49,976 nt of DNA from an uncultured Paraprevotella sp. (GTDB taxonomy: Bacteria > Bacteroidota > Bacteroidia > Bacteroidales > Bacteroidaceae), in NCBI GenBank assembly GCA_900548345.1, contig URKA01000022.1, forward strand, positions 1 through 49,976. The letters are read 5' to 3'. The translations under genes were made by a program, and so were the position numbers. The notes below the pieces were generated by a model that was given only the letters and a program-made list of their open reading frames with translations, did not search any database and had not been told where the DNA came from. This document shows positions 34,606-42,501 of the stretch, one piece after another (within the stretch, counting starts at the first letter, position 1; every line of letters begins with the position of its first letter).

Positions 34606-35387
34606 CGATGAAGGAAGATACAGTTTTCATATACGACAGGACTTGGGAAGGGATGCTGACAGCCGTGTTCGATGCCTTTTTCCGTAAGACATTTCCCGTG
34701 GCGATGTTGGACGAAGGAGAGATGCCGCCGATGTTTGCGGAAGTGCATCATGTGGTAACGGACGAAGAAAAGGCAGGCCGTGTTTTTCGTGCTTTGCAGA
34801 AAAAGCTCTCTTCTCAGGCAATGAATTGTCTGACGGTCTCTTTGTACTCCGAGATACCCGCATTGGATATGCATCTGTTCCGGTATATCTGTAAAGCGGT
34901 TAAGGCTGAACGAAGCATAGAGACGAATTTTGCTGATGAGGATGTTCTTTTTGTAACGAATGCGTCTCGAAGGGTGGGGCGTGAACGGCTGCGTATGATG
35001 CAGTTTGTCCGTTTTCAGAAGACTGCGGACGGCACGTACTTTTCCATGATAGAACCGGACTGCGATGTGCTTCCCTTGATTCTTCCTCATTTCAGCGACC
35101 GGTTTTCGGAAGAACGGTGGCTGATATACGACCGTCATCGCCGTTACGGTTATTATTATGCCGACCATCAGCCGGTGCGTGTCACATTGGAGGACAATTC
35201 CCCCGTGTTCCGTTTGCCTGACGGGAAGTTGAGTGAAGAGATGCGTGATGAAGACGAACGTTGGTATCAGGATTTGTGGCGCACCTATTTTAAGGCAATC
35301 TGCATCCGTGAGCGGATGAATCCCCGCAAACACCGCCAGGACCTGCCGGTGAGATACTGGAAATATCTTACGGAGAAACAGAAATAA
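34602..35387 (+). CDS. TIGR03915-type putative DNA repair protein (DUF4130)
   Basis: 261-residue partner of the radical SAM gene, with the family start VFIYDRTWEGMLTAVFDAF and a C-terminal HRRYGYYYADHQPVRV stretch. DUF4130 is related in outline to uracil-DNA glycosylase-linked proteins; no catalytic residue can be pointed to with certainty. Translationally coupled by the ATGA overlap, which implies that the two products are made in fixed ratio and probably act together. A two-way terminator-like hairpin begins right after its stop. Confidence 0.85.
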   Translation: MTMKEDTVFIYDRTWEGMLTAVFDAFFRKTFPVAMLDEGEMPPMFAEVHHVVTDEEKAGRVFRALQKKLSSQAMNCLTVSLYSEIPALDMHLFRYICKAVKAERSIETNFADEDVLFVTNASRRVGRERLRMMQFVRFQKTADGTYFSMIEPDCDVLPLILPHFSDRFSEERWLIYDRHRRYGYYYADHQPVRVTLEDNSPVFRLPDGKLSEEMRDEDERWYQDLWRTYFKAICIRERMNPRKHRQDLPVRYWKYLTEKQK

Positions 35388-35423
35388 GCAAGGGGCATGC
35401 TCTTCGTCAAGCATACCCCTTGC
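35388..35423. terminator. Two-way terminator between converging genes
   Basis: Stem of 13 pairs with one C-A mismatch (GCAAGGGG-c-ATGCT at 35388-35401 with its complement at 35410-35423). It lies directly between the DUF4130 stop and the end of the GGGtGRT gene, and a short TTTT run follows on plus. Confidence 0.7.
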
Positions 35424-35449
35424 GCGGTTTTACCTATCTTGTAAAAGAT

Positions 35450-36460
35450 TTATTTTGCCAAAGCCAAAGCCACGTTAACGGCGCAAGCTACGGTACAGCC
35501 TACCATCGGGTTGTTTCCGATACCGAGGAAGCCCATCATTTCCACGTGAGCGGGAACTGATGAAGAACCTGCGAACTGTGCGTCGGAGTGCATACGGCCC
35601 AAAGTATCGGTCATACCGTAAGAAGCAGGACCTGCAGCCATGTTGTCCGGATGCAAGGTACGGCCTGTACCACCACCTGAAGCTACTGAGAAGTAGGGCT
35701 TTCCGGCGAGCACACGCTCTTTCTTGTAAGTACCTGCAACGGGGTGCTGGAAACGGGTCGGGTTGGTAGAGTTACCGGTGATGGAAACGTCTACGTTCTC
35801 GTGCCACAGGATGGCCACACCTTCGCGAACATCGTCGGCACCGTAGCAGTTAACCTTTGCACGGGGACCGTCAGAGTAAGCGATGCGCTTAACCTCTTTC
35901 AACTCGCCAGTGTAGTAGTCGAACTGAGTCTGAACGTAAGTAAAGCCGTTGATACGTGAGATAATCATGGCGGCGTCCTTACCCAAACCGTTCAGGATGC
36001 AACGCAACGGGTTCTTACGAACTTTGTTAGCCATCTCGGCGATTTTGATAGCACCTTCGGCAGCTGCGAAAGACTCATGACCTGCGAGGAAAGCAAAGCA
36101 CTGTGTTTCTTCGCGGAGCAGACGTGCAGCCAGGTTACCGTGACCGATACCAACCTTACGGTCGTCGGCTACAGAACCGGGGATGCAGAATGCCTGCAGG
36201 CCGATACCGATGGCTTCGGCTGCGTCGGCTGCGTTCTTGCAACCTTTCTTCAGAGCGATGGCAGAACCTACCACGTAAGCCCATTTTGCATTCTCGAAGC
36301 AAATCATCTGTGTTTCTTCGCAAGTCTTATAAGGATCCAAACCTGCTTTTTCGCAGATTTCGTTAGCTTCTTCGATAGAAGAGATGCCGTTTTCATTCAA
36401 TGCAGCGAGAATCTGCTTGATACGACGGTCCTGGCTTTCAAATTTTACTTCTCTAATCAT
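35450..36460 (-). CDS. GGGtGRT protein
   Basis: 336-residue protein of a family named after its glycine motif, GGGTGRT at residues 262-268 (SVASGGGTGRTLHPDNM). Also conserved: IGHGNLAARLLREETQCFAFLAGHESFAAAEGA. The function is unknown; the loop resembles a nucleotide- or substrate-binding glycine turn but is not a Walker A. A long Ala/Gly-rich C-terminal helix pair (PMVGCTVACAVNVALALAK) contains two cysteines. It is 15 nt after the NifU-like gene on minus, and the coding seems tuned for high expression (few rare codons). The two genes form a conserved but unexplained pair in anaerobes. Confidence 0.88.
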   Translation of the reverse strand: MIREVKFESQDRRIKQILAALNENGISSIEEANEICEKAGLDPYKTCEETQMICFENAKWAYVVGSAIALKKGCKNAADAAEAIGIGLQAFCIPGSVADDRKVGIGHGNLAARLLREETQCFAFLAGHESFAAAEGAIKIAEMANKVRKNPLRCILNGLGKDAAMIISRINGFTYVQTQFDYYTGELKEVKRIAYSDGPRAKVNCYGADDVREGVAILWHENVDVSITGNSTNPTRFQHPVAGTYKKERVLAGKPYFSVASGGGTGRTLHPDNMAAGPASYGMTDTLGRMHSDAQFAGSSSVPAHVEMMGFLGIGNNPMVGCTVACAVNVALALAK

Positions 36461-36475
36461 ATCTGGGTTCTCCTC

Positions 36476-37177
36476 TTATTCTTTACGTGGGTCAATAGAT
36501 TTAACAACTCCCTGCTCTGGTTTTGTACGGCCGTATGTGCCGGTTACGCTCTTCAAAGCTTCGTCGGCGGGAACGCCTTTCTTGATGGCATCCATGAACT
36601 TACCCATGTGAACGAACTCGTAACCGCAAACCTGGTCGTCCTTGTCGAGGAACATCTTGGTGATGTAGCCTTCTGTCAACTGCAAGTAACGTGTACCTTT
36701 TACTTTTGTACCGTAAAGTGTACCCATCTGGCTGATGAGGCCTTTACCCAAGTCTTCCAGACCGGCACCGATGATCAGACCGCCTTCGGAGAAAGCAGAC
36801 TGGGTACGGCCGTAAACAATCTGGAGGAACAATTCACGCATGGCCGTGTTGATGGCATCGCAAACCAAGTCCGTGTTCAGGGCTTCGAGGATGGTCTTGC
36901 CCGGAAGGATTTCAGATGCCATGGCGGCAGAGTGGGTCATACCTGAGCAACCGATGGTCTCAACCAGACATTCTTCGATAACGCCTTCCTTAACATTCAA
37001 GGTCAGTTTACATGCACCCTGCTGGGGAGCACACCAGCCGATACCGTGAGTCAAACCTGAGATGTCTTTAATCTCTTTTGCCTGTACCCATTTTCCTTCT
37101 TCAGGAATCGGGGCGGGTCCGTGGTTCGGACCTTTGGCAACACAACACATGTTTTCTACTTCGTGTGAATAAACCAT
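36476..37177 (-). CDS. NifU-like iron-sulfur scaffold protein
   Basis: 233-residue protein related to IscU/NifU-type scaffold proteins but longer. Cysteines C11-C12, C49, C56, C70, C77 (IGCSGMTHSAA), and C106 could hold a cluster; the motif CSGMTHSAAMASE is the recognisable scaffold signature. The C-terminal about 100 residues are specific to this family. It is the first gene of a two-gene unit with the GGGtGRT protein, which suggests assembly or repair of a metal site on that partner. Confidence 0.85.
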   Translation of the reverse strand: MVYSHEVENMCCVAKGPNHGPAPIPEEGKWVQAKEIKDISGLTHGIGWCAPQQGACKLTLNVKEGVIEECLVETIGCSGMTHSAAMASEILPGKTILEALNTDLVCDAINTAMRELFLQIVYGRTQSAFSEGGLIIGAGLEDLGKGLISQMGTLYGTKVKGTRYLQLTEGYITKMFLDKDDQVCGYEFVHMGKFMDAIKKGVPADEALKSVTGTYGRTKPEQGVVKSIDPRKE

Positions 37178-37246
37178 AATTATACTTAATTTATTATAGG
37201 TAATATAATGATAATGCAGATAATGTCTTTATCCTTTATATCTCTG

Positions 37247-37254
37247 CAAAAATA
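37247..37254 (-). promoter_or_regulatory. -7 box of the NifU-like/GGGtGRT unit
   Basis: On minus this is TATTTTTG (TAnnTTTG), about 70 nt before the NifU-like start; the leader is AT-rich with no strong hairpin. No -33 box at normal spacing. Confidence 0.45.
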
Positions 37255-37482
37255 ATCATTTTTCGGTATATGACCTAATAACAAAATGATTTTTTAGAGT
37301 CATCGCCTGCTTTTTTGTGCTTTGTTTCCGGATGGAAGCAACGGAATGCGGGTGGAAAACGGGTGTGGAAGACTATATGTAAAGATTACGGACGATCGTA
37401 GAAACGTGGTTTCTGTACCGCTGAGCCTTTTTGTTCTTTTGTAAGATGTTGATTTAGAATTATCTGTATGGACGAAAATGGT

Positions 37483-37578
37483 GACAGGTGAAGAACGGAA
37501 TGGAGACAGGTGAAGAGCGGAATGCCGACCTGTGAACAATGGATTGCGGACAGGTAGGCATTTTGTCCTTCACCTGTC
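37483..37578. repeat. 22-bp-period CACCTGTG array, copy 3
   Basis: Five cores exactly 22 bp apart: GACAGGTG (37483), GACAGGTG (37505), GACCTGTG (37527), GACAGGTA (37549) and inverted CACCTGTC (37571). The 14-base spacers in the first units share AAGARCGGAATG. It lies in the 478-nt gap between the TonB receptor's 3' end and the NifU-like gene. The final inverted unit can pair with any earlier one. Confidence 0.75.
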
Positions 37579-37655
37579 CGTGTTTTTTCTGTCCGTATTT
37601 CTTACGGAAACAAGGCGGCGCGCGAAGCCTTTCATTGCCGCGCGCGCCCTTCCGT

Positions 37656-39707
37656 TCAGAAGTTGAAGCGGTAGCTTCCGCCCACTTTGACCCAGCATCC
37701 CGGTTGGGGGATATTGCCGTAGTCGTAGTATGTGTGGTTGGTCAGGTTGCAGCCTTCCACGTAGAGTTGGTATGTGGGTGTCTTCCATTGTATGCGCAGG
37801 TCGAGGACGGCATACGGATGATACGGCGTGAGTGTGCCGGTCTTGTCCGAAGCGTTTTCGTAGCGGATATAGCTGCCCATGCGGTCTTGCCAGCGGAACG
37901 ACCATGTGGCCGACAGGCTGTTCCAGATGCGGTGGGTGAGTCCGGCCGTGAACTTGTGTCGCAGGTATTCCAGCGCATAGTTGGATTTGTAGATGGCCGT
38001 GCCGTCGTGCCGTTTCTGGTGGATGTAGGTATATCCGAGGCTCAGGCGGTCAAGGAAGAAGCGTTCGCCGAAAAATTCCTGCAGGTTCAGTGTGGCGTCG
38101 GCCTCCACGCCGTAGTTGTCCAACTTGAAGTTGGTCGAATGGTATGCGTCATCGGGCGAGAACATGACCCAGTCTATCATGTTCGTGCCTTTGTGGTAGA
38201 ACACGTTGGCCGAGGCCTGCACCACCGGGCGGCGGTATTGCGCGCCGAGGCTGAAAGCCTGTGTCTCTTCGGGGTGAAGTCCCACGTTTCCTTCCAGTAC
38301 AGGGCTTTTGTAGTAAAGGTCGGTGAAGGTGGGCATGCGCAGTGCCATGTTCCACGATGCGGCCAGCTTCCAGTCGCGTGCGGGCCGGTAGGAGATATCC
38401 ACTCCGGGATAGAAATGGTATTTGTCGTCGTAGGCCGTATTCTTGTTGGCCATCACGCCGAGCGAGAACGTGGCCTTGGGGAGCAGGATGTTGTGCTCCA
38501 GGTAGTAGCTGACGTTGGTACGGGTGTCTTTCTTCTTGTAATGCCTTCCCCCGTGCCAGCCTACGGCTACGTATTGCGCCTCGTCAAGCGGGCGTCCCAA
38601 CGACGTGCTCAGGATGCCTTCGTTGCGCATTTCCATGCCGAAGGATGTCTTGCCGATGGCAGAGGTGAAATAAGCGTTGAGGTTGATGCCGTACACGTCC
38701 GTGCGGTGAAAGTTCTCGCCTTTGTCGGTGTGGCGTATCAGCTGGTAGTGGTCCACCGAACGGTTCCAGTAAATGGAAGGCATGAGGTGCAGCCATCCTA
38801 ATTTGCTGTCGGCCTGCACGGACACGAGGTAGCGGTTTGTCTCCTCATACTGGTTGGGGTAAAGTCCGGAGTAGAATGTGTTGGCGCCGAACTTCTGCTG
38901 GCTGAACCCGGCTTGCCAGCGAATGTCGGCGGTCGGTGTGGTGTATCCTCCCTGGTAGTAGGTGCGCCATACGTCGAAGTCGCTGTTTGCCGTGGCACCG
39001 TCCGTGCGCAGGTAGCTTCCTGAAATCTGGTTTTTCCAGGCACCTTCCGTGAGATTCAGTCGCAGTCCGCCGCCGCCCAGTCCGTAAGAACCGCCGGTAG
39101 CGTGGATTTGAACATGTTTCTGATTTTCGGCCGATGTGACGATGTTGATGGCTCCGTTGAATGCTGATGTACCGAAGAGCCTTGCTGCGGGGCCTTCCAG
39201 GATTTCGATACGTTCGATGTCCTCTATGGCCACCGGAAAGTCTGCTGCCAGATGGCCGGTGTGGGGGTTGCTGATGTTCACACCGTTCAGCAGAATGGTA
39301 ATCTGGTCGAATGTTCCCCCGCGGATGGAAATGTCTGTCTGTATGCCCATGTCGCCGCGCTGGCGGACGTCAATGCCTGCGGCATACTTCAGCAGGTCGT
39401 TTACACTGTGTACCGGCGCATGCTCAATGGTCTTGCGGTCCAGTACGGTGACAATTCTCGCCGCTTCGCTTTGCGTAAGCGGAACCCGGCTTCCAATCAC
39501 TTCAATGCCGTCCATCTGCATTTCGCCTTCGTCCGTTGTCTTTTCCGTCTGTGCGGAAAGGGTTTCGGGGTTGGCGAAAGTAAGCGTTGTCACCGCCAGC
39601 ACGCCGACGCACACTTGTTTGTGCAGGCAGTTGAACAGCGCATAGGACTTGTTACTGAAGTGCTTGAAACGAAAATCCGGAGTCGGTAAGTTTTGTTTCT
39701 TGTACAT
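37656..39707 (-). CDS. TonB-dependent outer-membrane receptor
   Basis: 683-residue TonB-dependent transporter. After a long N-terminal signal (about 1-52, hydrophobic VCVGVLAVTTLTFA) comes a plug domain (about 65-180: VNDLLKYAAGIDVRQRG, TDISIRGGTFDQITILLNGV) and a 22-strand barrel ending in aromatic YRFNF, as outer-membrane proteins do. Plug and barrel look BtuB-like, but no cobalamin riboswitch precedes the gene, so the substrate (cobamide, siderophore or other) is open. The frame is open 27 codons upstream; MYKKQN at 39707 lies 50 nt after a perfect promoter. No SusD-type partner. Confidence 0.85.
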   Translation of the reverse strand: MYKKQNLPTPDFRFKHFSNKSYALFNCLHKQVCVGVLAVTTLTFANPETLSAQTEKTTDEGEMQMDGIEVIGSRVPLTQSEAARIVTVLDRKTIEHAPVHSVNDLLKYAAGIDVRQRGDMGIQTDISIRGGTFDQITILLNGVNISNPHTGHLAADFPVAIEDIERIEILEGPAARLFGTSAFNGAINIVTSAENQKHVQIHATGGSYGLGGGGLRLNLTEGAWKNQISGSYLRTDGATANSDFDVWRTYYQGGYTTPTADIRWQAGFSQQKFGANTFYSGLYPNQYEETNRYLVSVQADSKLGWLHLMPSIYWNRSVDHYQLIRHTDKGENFHRTDVYGINLNAYFTSAIGKTSFGMEMRNEGILSTSLGRPLDEAQYVAVGWHGGRHYKKKDTRTNVSYYLEHNILLPKATFSLGVMANKNTAYDDKYHFYPGVDISYRPARDWKLAASWNMALRMPTFTDLYYKSPVLEGNVGLHPEETQAFSLGAQYRRPVVQASANVFYHKGTNMIDWVMFSPDDAYHSTNFKLDNYGVEADATLNLQEFFGERFFLDRLSLGYTYIHQKRHDGTAIYKSNYALEYLRHKFTAGLTHRIWNSLSATWSFRWQDRMGSYIRYENASDKTGTLTPYHPYAVLDLRIQWKTPTYQLYVEGCNLTNHTYYDYGNIPQPGCWVKVGGSYRFNF

Positions 39708-39757
39708 AGAATAACAATAAATAAAAAGTTTATGCCCTCCTTGTGTGAAAGGGCGTG

Positions 39758-39789
39758 CAAAGGTAGTGAAAGGTGAGCGCAGAGGCAAA
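39758..39789 (-). promoter_or_regulatory. Promoter of the TonB receptor gene
   Basis: On minus: TTTG (39789-39786), 20 bp, TACCTTTG (39765-39758), the best match to the Bacteroides consensus in the window. The leader of about 45 nt holds a small GCCCT/AGGGC hairpin. Confidence 0.75.
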
Positions 39790-39971
39790 TGAAAACGTGT
39801 TTTTTTGATTTGGCTTTGTCGAACCGCATCCTATCTTCGCGAAAGCAAAGGTTGCAAAAAAAACAAGTTCCTCAGGTGCTTCCGTCGTGTTTTCTGTGTC
39901 CGATGGAGGTGTTTTCCCGTTCTTGTATCGTGTGTGTCGATGGAAACAGCTGTGGCGGCATGCGTGTCTTC

Positions 39972-40844
39972 TCAGTTGTTCCTGAACTCCGACGGGCTAA
40001 TTCCCGTGCGTTTCTTGAAGAGCGTGGCAAAATACTCCGGGTTTTCAAAGTGCAGGTTGTACGAGATGATCTTGATGGGGAGTTTCGTGCTGCGCAACAG
40101 TTCCTTTGCGCGATGCAGGCGCAGGTTGATGAAATATTGCACCGGCGACAGTCCGGTATATTTCTTGAATGTGTGTCGGAACGTGGCGTAGCTGATGTTC
40201 AGGTGCAGGGCCACGTCCGGCATGCTGATGTCTTCTTCTATATTTTCCTGCATGTAATGGCGGGCAGACTCGATGATGTCGGGCATACGTTGCGAAGAGG
40301 CGATTCGTTGCTGTTGTGCCGTTTTGAACATCAGGCCGAGCAGATGGTTGACGATGCCGGCCAGCAGTTGCTGGAAGTAAGCCTCCTGGCGGGTTGCCGT
40401 GTCGATGGCGTCGCGGTAGAGCGCGATGATTTTCTTGTCGGCTTCTCCTATCTTATATACGGGAAACTCCTTGGAGAAGAAACCGGCTTCCACGCGGTGG
40501 TCTATGTTGGCTCCTTGGAATCCTATCCAGTATTCTTCCCATCCCGTGGCCGGCGAGGGGCGGTAAGTATGCCATTCTCCGGGGAAAAGCAGGAACATGT
40601 CGCCCGCATGGATGTGGTGCGTGCCGCCGTTGGCGGTGGTCAGCGTGCCTTCTCCTTTTATTATATATAGCAATTGGTATTCCTGTAGCGTGCGTCCCTT
40701 GTCGGGATTGAACAGATATTCCTTGTTGTGTCCGGCGGGGGGATAGAGGTCTCCGGGGGCAACCTTTTGGTAACCTACCGAGCGGACGGACAAGCCCCAC
40801 TGTATGTCTTTGTGATTCTCAGCGATGTATTTGATAGGTTCCAT
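39972..40844 (-). CDS. rhaR: AraC family regulator of L-rhamnose use (RhaR-like)
   Basis: 290-residue regulator. N-terminal cupin-type sugar-binding domain (about 20-150: GGTHHIHAGDMFLLFPGEWHTY) and C-terminal double helix-turn-helix of the AraC type (about 190-288: DISMPDVALHLNISYATFRH, then FENPEYFATLFKKRTGISPSEFR). It is divergent from rhaB with 140 nt between starts. In B. thetaiotaomicron an AraC protein in the same position activates the rhamnose operon. Known AraC-type activators bind in the gap; I cannot place the half-sites with certainty. Confidence 0.86.
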   Translation of the reverse strand: MEPIKYIAENHKDIQWGLSVRSVGYQKVAPGDLYPPAGHNKEYLFNPDKGRTLQEYQLLYIIKGEGTLTTANGGTHHIHAGDMFLLFPGEWHTYRPSPATGWEEYWIGFQGANIDHRVEAGFFSKEFPVYKIGEADKKIIALYRDAIDTATRQEAYFQQLLAGIVNHLLGLMFKTAQQQRIASSQRMPDIIESARHYMQENIEEDISMPDVALHLNISYATFRHTFKKYTGLSPVQYFINLRLHRAKELLRSTKLPIKIISYNLHFENPEYFATLFKKRTGISPSEFRNN

Positions 40845-40944
40845 AATGCAAGTTTACGGATAAAAAACCGGAATAAAAAGTTTTTTAGACAATAAATGCA
40901 GCAAAACGGACAAAAAACATAAGTGTCTTATGGATGATACAGCT

Positions 40945-40952
40945 TATCTTTG
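40945..40952 (+). promoter_or_regulatory. -7 box of the rha operon promoter
   Basis: TATCTTTG, exact consensus, 32 nt before the rhaB ATG, lying inside a palindrome TTATCTT-tgt-AAGATAA (40944-40960). There is no -33 TTTG at normal distance, as expected if an AraC activator recruits polymerase. Confidence 0.6.
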
Positions 40953-40984
40953 TAAGATAACTATGTAACCTTAATAATTGTCAG

Positions 40985-42463
40985 ATGAAGCATACGAATT
41001 ATATTGCCGTCGATTTGGGCGCAACGAGCGGGCGTGTGGTGTTGTCTGCTTTCGACGGGACGAAGGTGGAGATGCGCGAAGTGGCCCGTTTCCGGAATCC
41101 GATGATTCCCATGAACGGCCATCTGTTCTGGAACCTGCCCGCGCTTTATTATGAAATCCTTCAAGGATTGCGCAAAGTGGCGGCGGAGAAGGTGGAAATC
41201 ACTTCTATCGGAATCGATACATGGGGGTGTGACTTTGCCTTCTTTACGGCCGACGGGCAGTTGTCGGGCCTGCCTCACTGCTATCGCGACAGGCATACGG
41301 AAGGGGCGATGGAGAAGTTCTTCGCGTCGGTATCGCCCGAACACCTGTATGAACTTACCGGCATCCAGTTCATGAATTTCAATTCCTTGTTCCAACTGGA
41401 TACTTTGCGCCGAAACGGATGTGCCGCTTTGGAGACGGCCGACAAGATACTGTTCATGCCCGATGCCCTGTCTTATCTGCTTACGGGGAACGCTGTGACG
41501 GAGTATACGGTGGCGTCTACTTCGCAGATGCTCAATCCGCGTACGGGAGAGCTTGAGCCGGAACTGTTAGAAGCCATAGGTCTGCCGCGCGAACGTTTCG
41601 GGCGGATGGTGCGTCCCGGAACCGTGGTGGGCAGGCTGACGCCGCAGGTGAGCGAGTATACCGGCCTGCCGGATGTGCCGGTCATTGCCGTGGCCGGGCA
41701 TGATACGGCTTCTGCCGTGGCCGCCGTGCCCGCGTCCGGAACGAATTTCGCCTATCTGAGTTGCGGCACATGGTCGTTGCTGGGCATCGAGACGTTGACG
41801 CCGGTGATTACTGAAGACAGTTTCCGTAAGAACTTTACCAACGAAGGCGGCCTGGACGGCACCACGCGTTTCCTTAAGAACATCTGCGGCATGTGGCTGT
41901 TTGAACGTTGCCGTGAAGAGTTTCCCGATACGCAGTGCAAGGATGTGCCCGTGTTGGCCGCCCTTTGCGAGACGTCGGACTATGAGGGGGTAATCGACCC
42001 GGATGCTCCATGCTTTGCCGCTCCGGTATCGATGATGCGTGCCATAGAAGATTATTGCCGGCGCACGGGACAGGAGGTGCCAAGAGTCCCGGCCGATTAC
42101 ATACGCTGCATTTATCGCAGCCTTGCCTTGCGCTATCGTCAGGTGATTGGATGGTTGCGCGAGATGTCGCCTTTCCCCATAGAATGTCTGCACGTCATAG
42201 GCGGCGGTTCGCGCAATGCCTATCTGATGCAATATGCTGCGGACGCCACGGGGCTGCCTGTGGTCAGTGGTCCGGTCGAGGGTACGGCTTTGGGCAATAC
42301 ACTGGTACAGGTTCGGGCTTCGGGCGGTGTAGGCACGCTGGCAGACATGCGCCGCATTTCGGCGGCATCCGTGGAACTGAAACGTTACACCCCTTGTCCG
42401 TCACCGGCGTGGGAGAAAGCATACGCACGTTTCCTTGAAGTGCAACAAAAAGAAAACAATTAA
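40985..42463 (+). CDS. rhaB: Rhamnulokinase
   Basis: 492-residue FGGY-family kinase phosphorylating L-rhamnulose. Seen: YIAVDLGATSGRVVLSAF at the N-terminus, AGHDTASAVAAVP in the middle, and HVIGGGSRNAYL in the C-terminal ATP-binding part. First gene of the operon, directly after the AraC-controlled promoter. In B. thetaiotaomicron the same gene order starts with the kinase. Confidence 0.93.
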   Translation: MKHTNYIAVDLGATSGRVVLSAFDGTKVEMREVARFRNPMIPMNGHLFWNLPALYYEILQGLRKVAAEKVEITSIGIDTWGCDFAFFTADGQLSGLPHCYRDRHTEGAMEKFFASVSPEHLYELTGIQFMNFNSLFQLDTLRRNGCAALETADKILFMPDALSYLLTGNAVTEYTVASTSQMLNPRTGELEPELLEAIGLPRERFGRMVRPGTVVGRLTPQVSEYTGLPDVPVIAVAGHDTASAVAAVPASGTNFAYLSCGTWSLLGIETLTPVITEDSFRKNFTNEGGLDGTTRFLKNICGMWLFERCREEFPDTQCKDVPVLAALCETSDYEGVIDPDAPCFAAPVSMMRAIEDYCRRTGQEVPRVPADYIRCIYRSLALRYRQVIGWLREMSPFPIECLHVIGGGSRNAYLMQYAADATGLPVVSGPVEGTALGNTLVQVRASGGVGTLADMRRISAASVELKRYTPCPSPAWEKAYARFLEVQQKENN

Positions 42464-42501
42464 CCATACCTATTTTAACAAAAACAATACAAAGAAAGAT
42501 T

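Noticed and set aside
37483..37578. Repeat array read as CRISPR
   Set aside because: Cores are 8 bases, spacers 14 bases and similar to one another, orientation flips, and no cas genes are present.
39708..39971. Cobalamin riboswitch before the BtuB-like receptor
   Set aside because: The leader is about 45 nt and lacks the conserved B12-box sequence; too short for this riboswitch.
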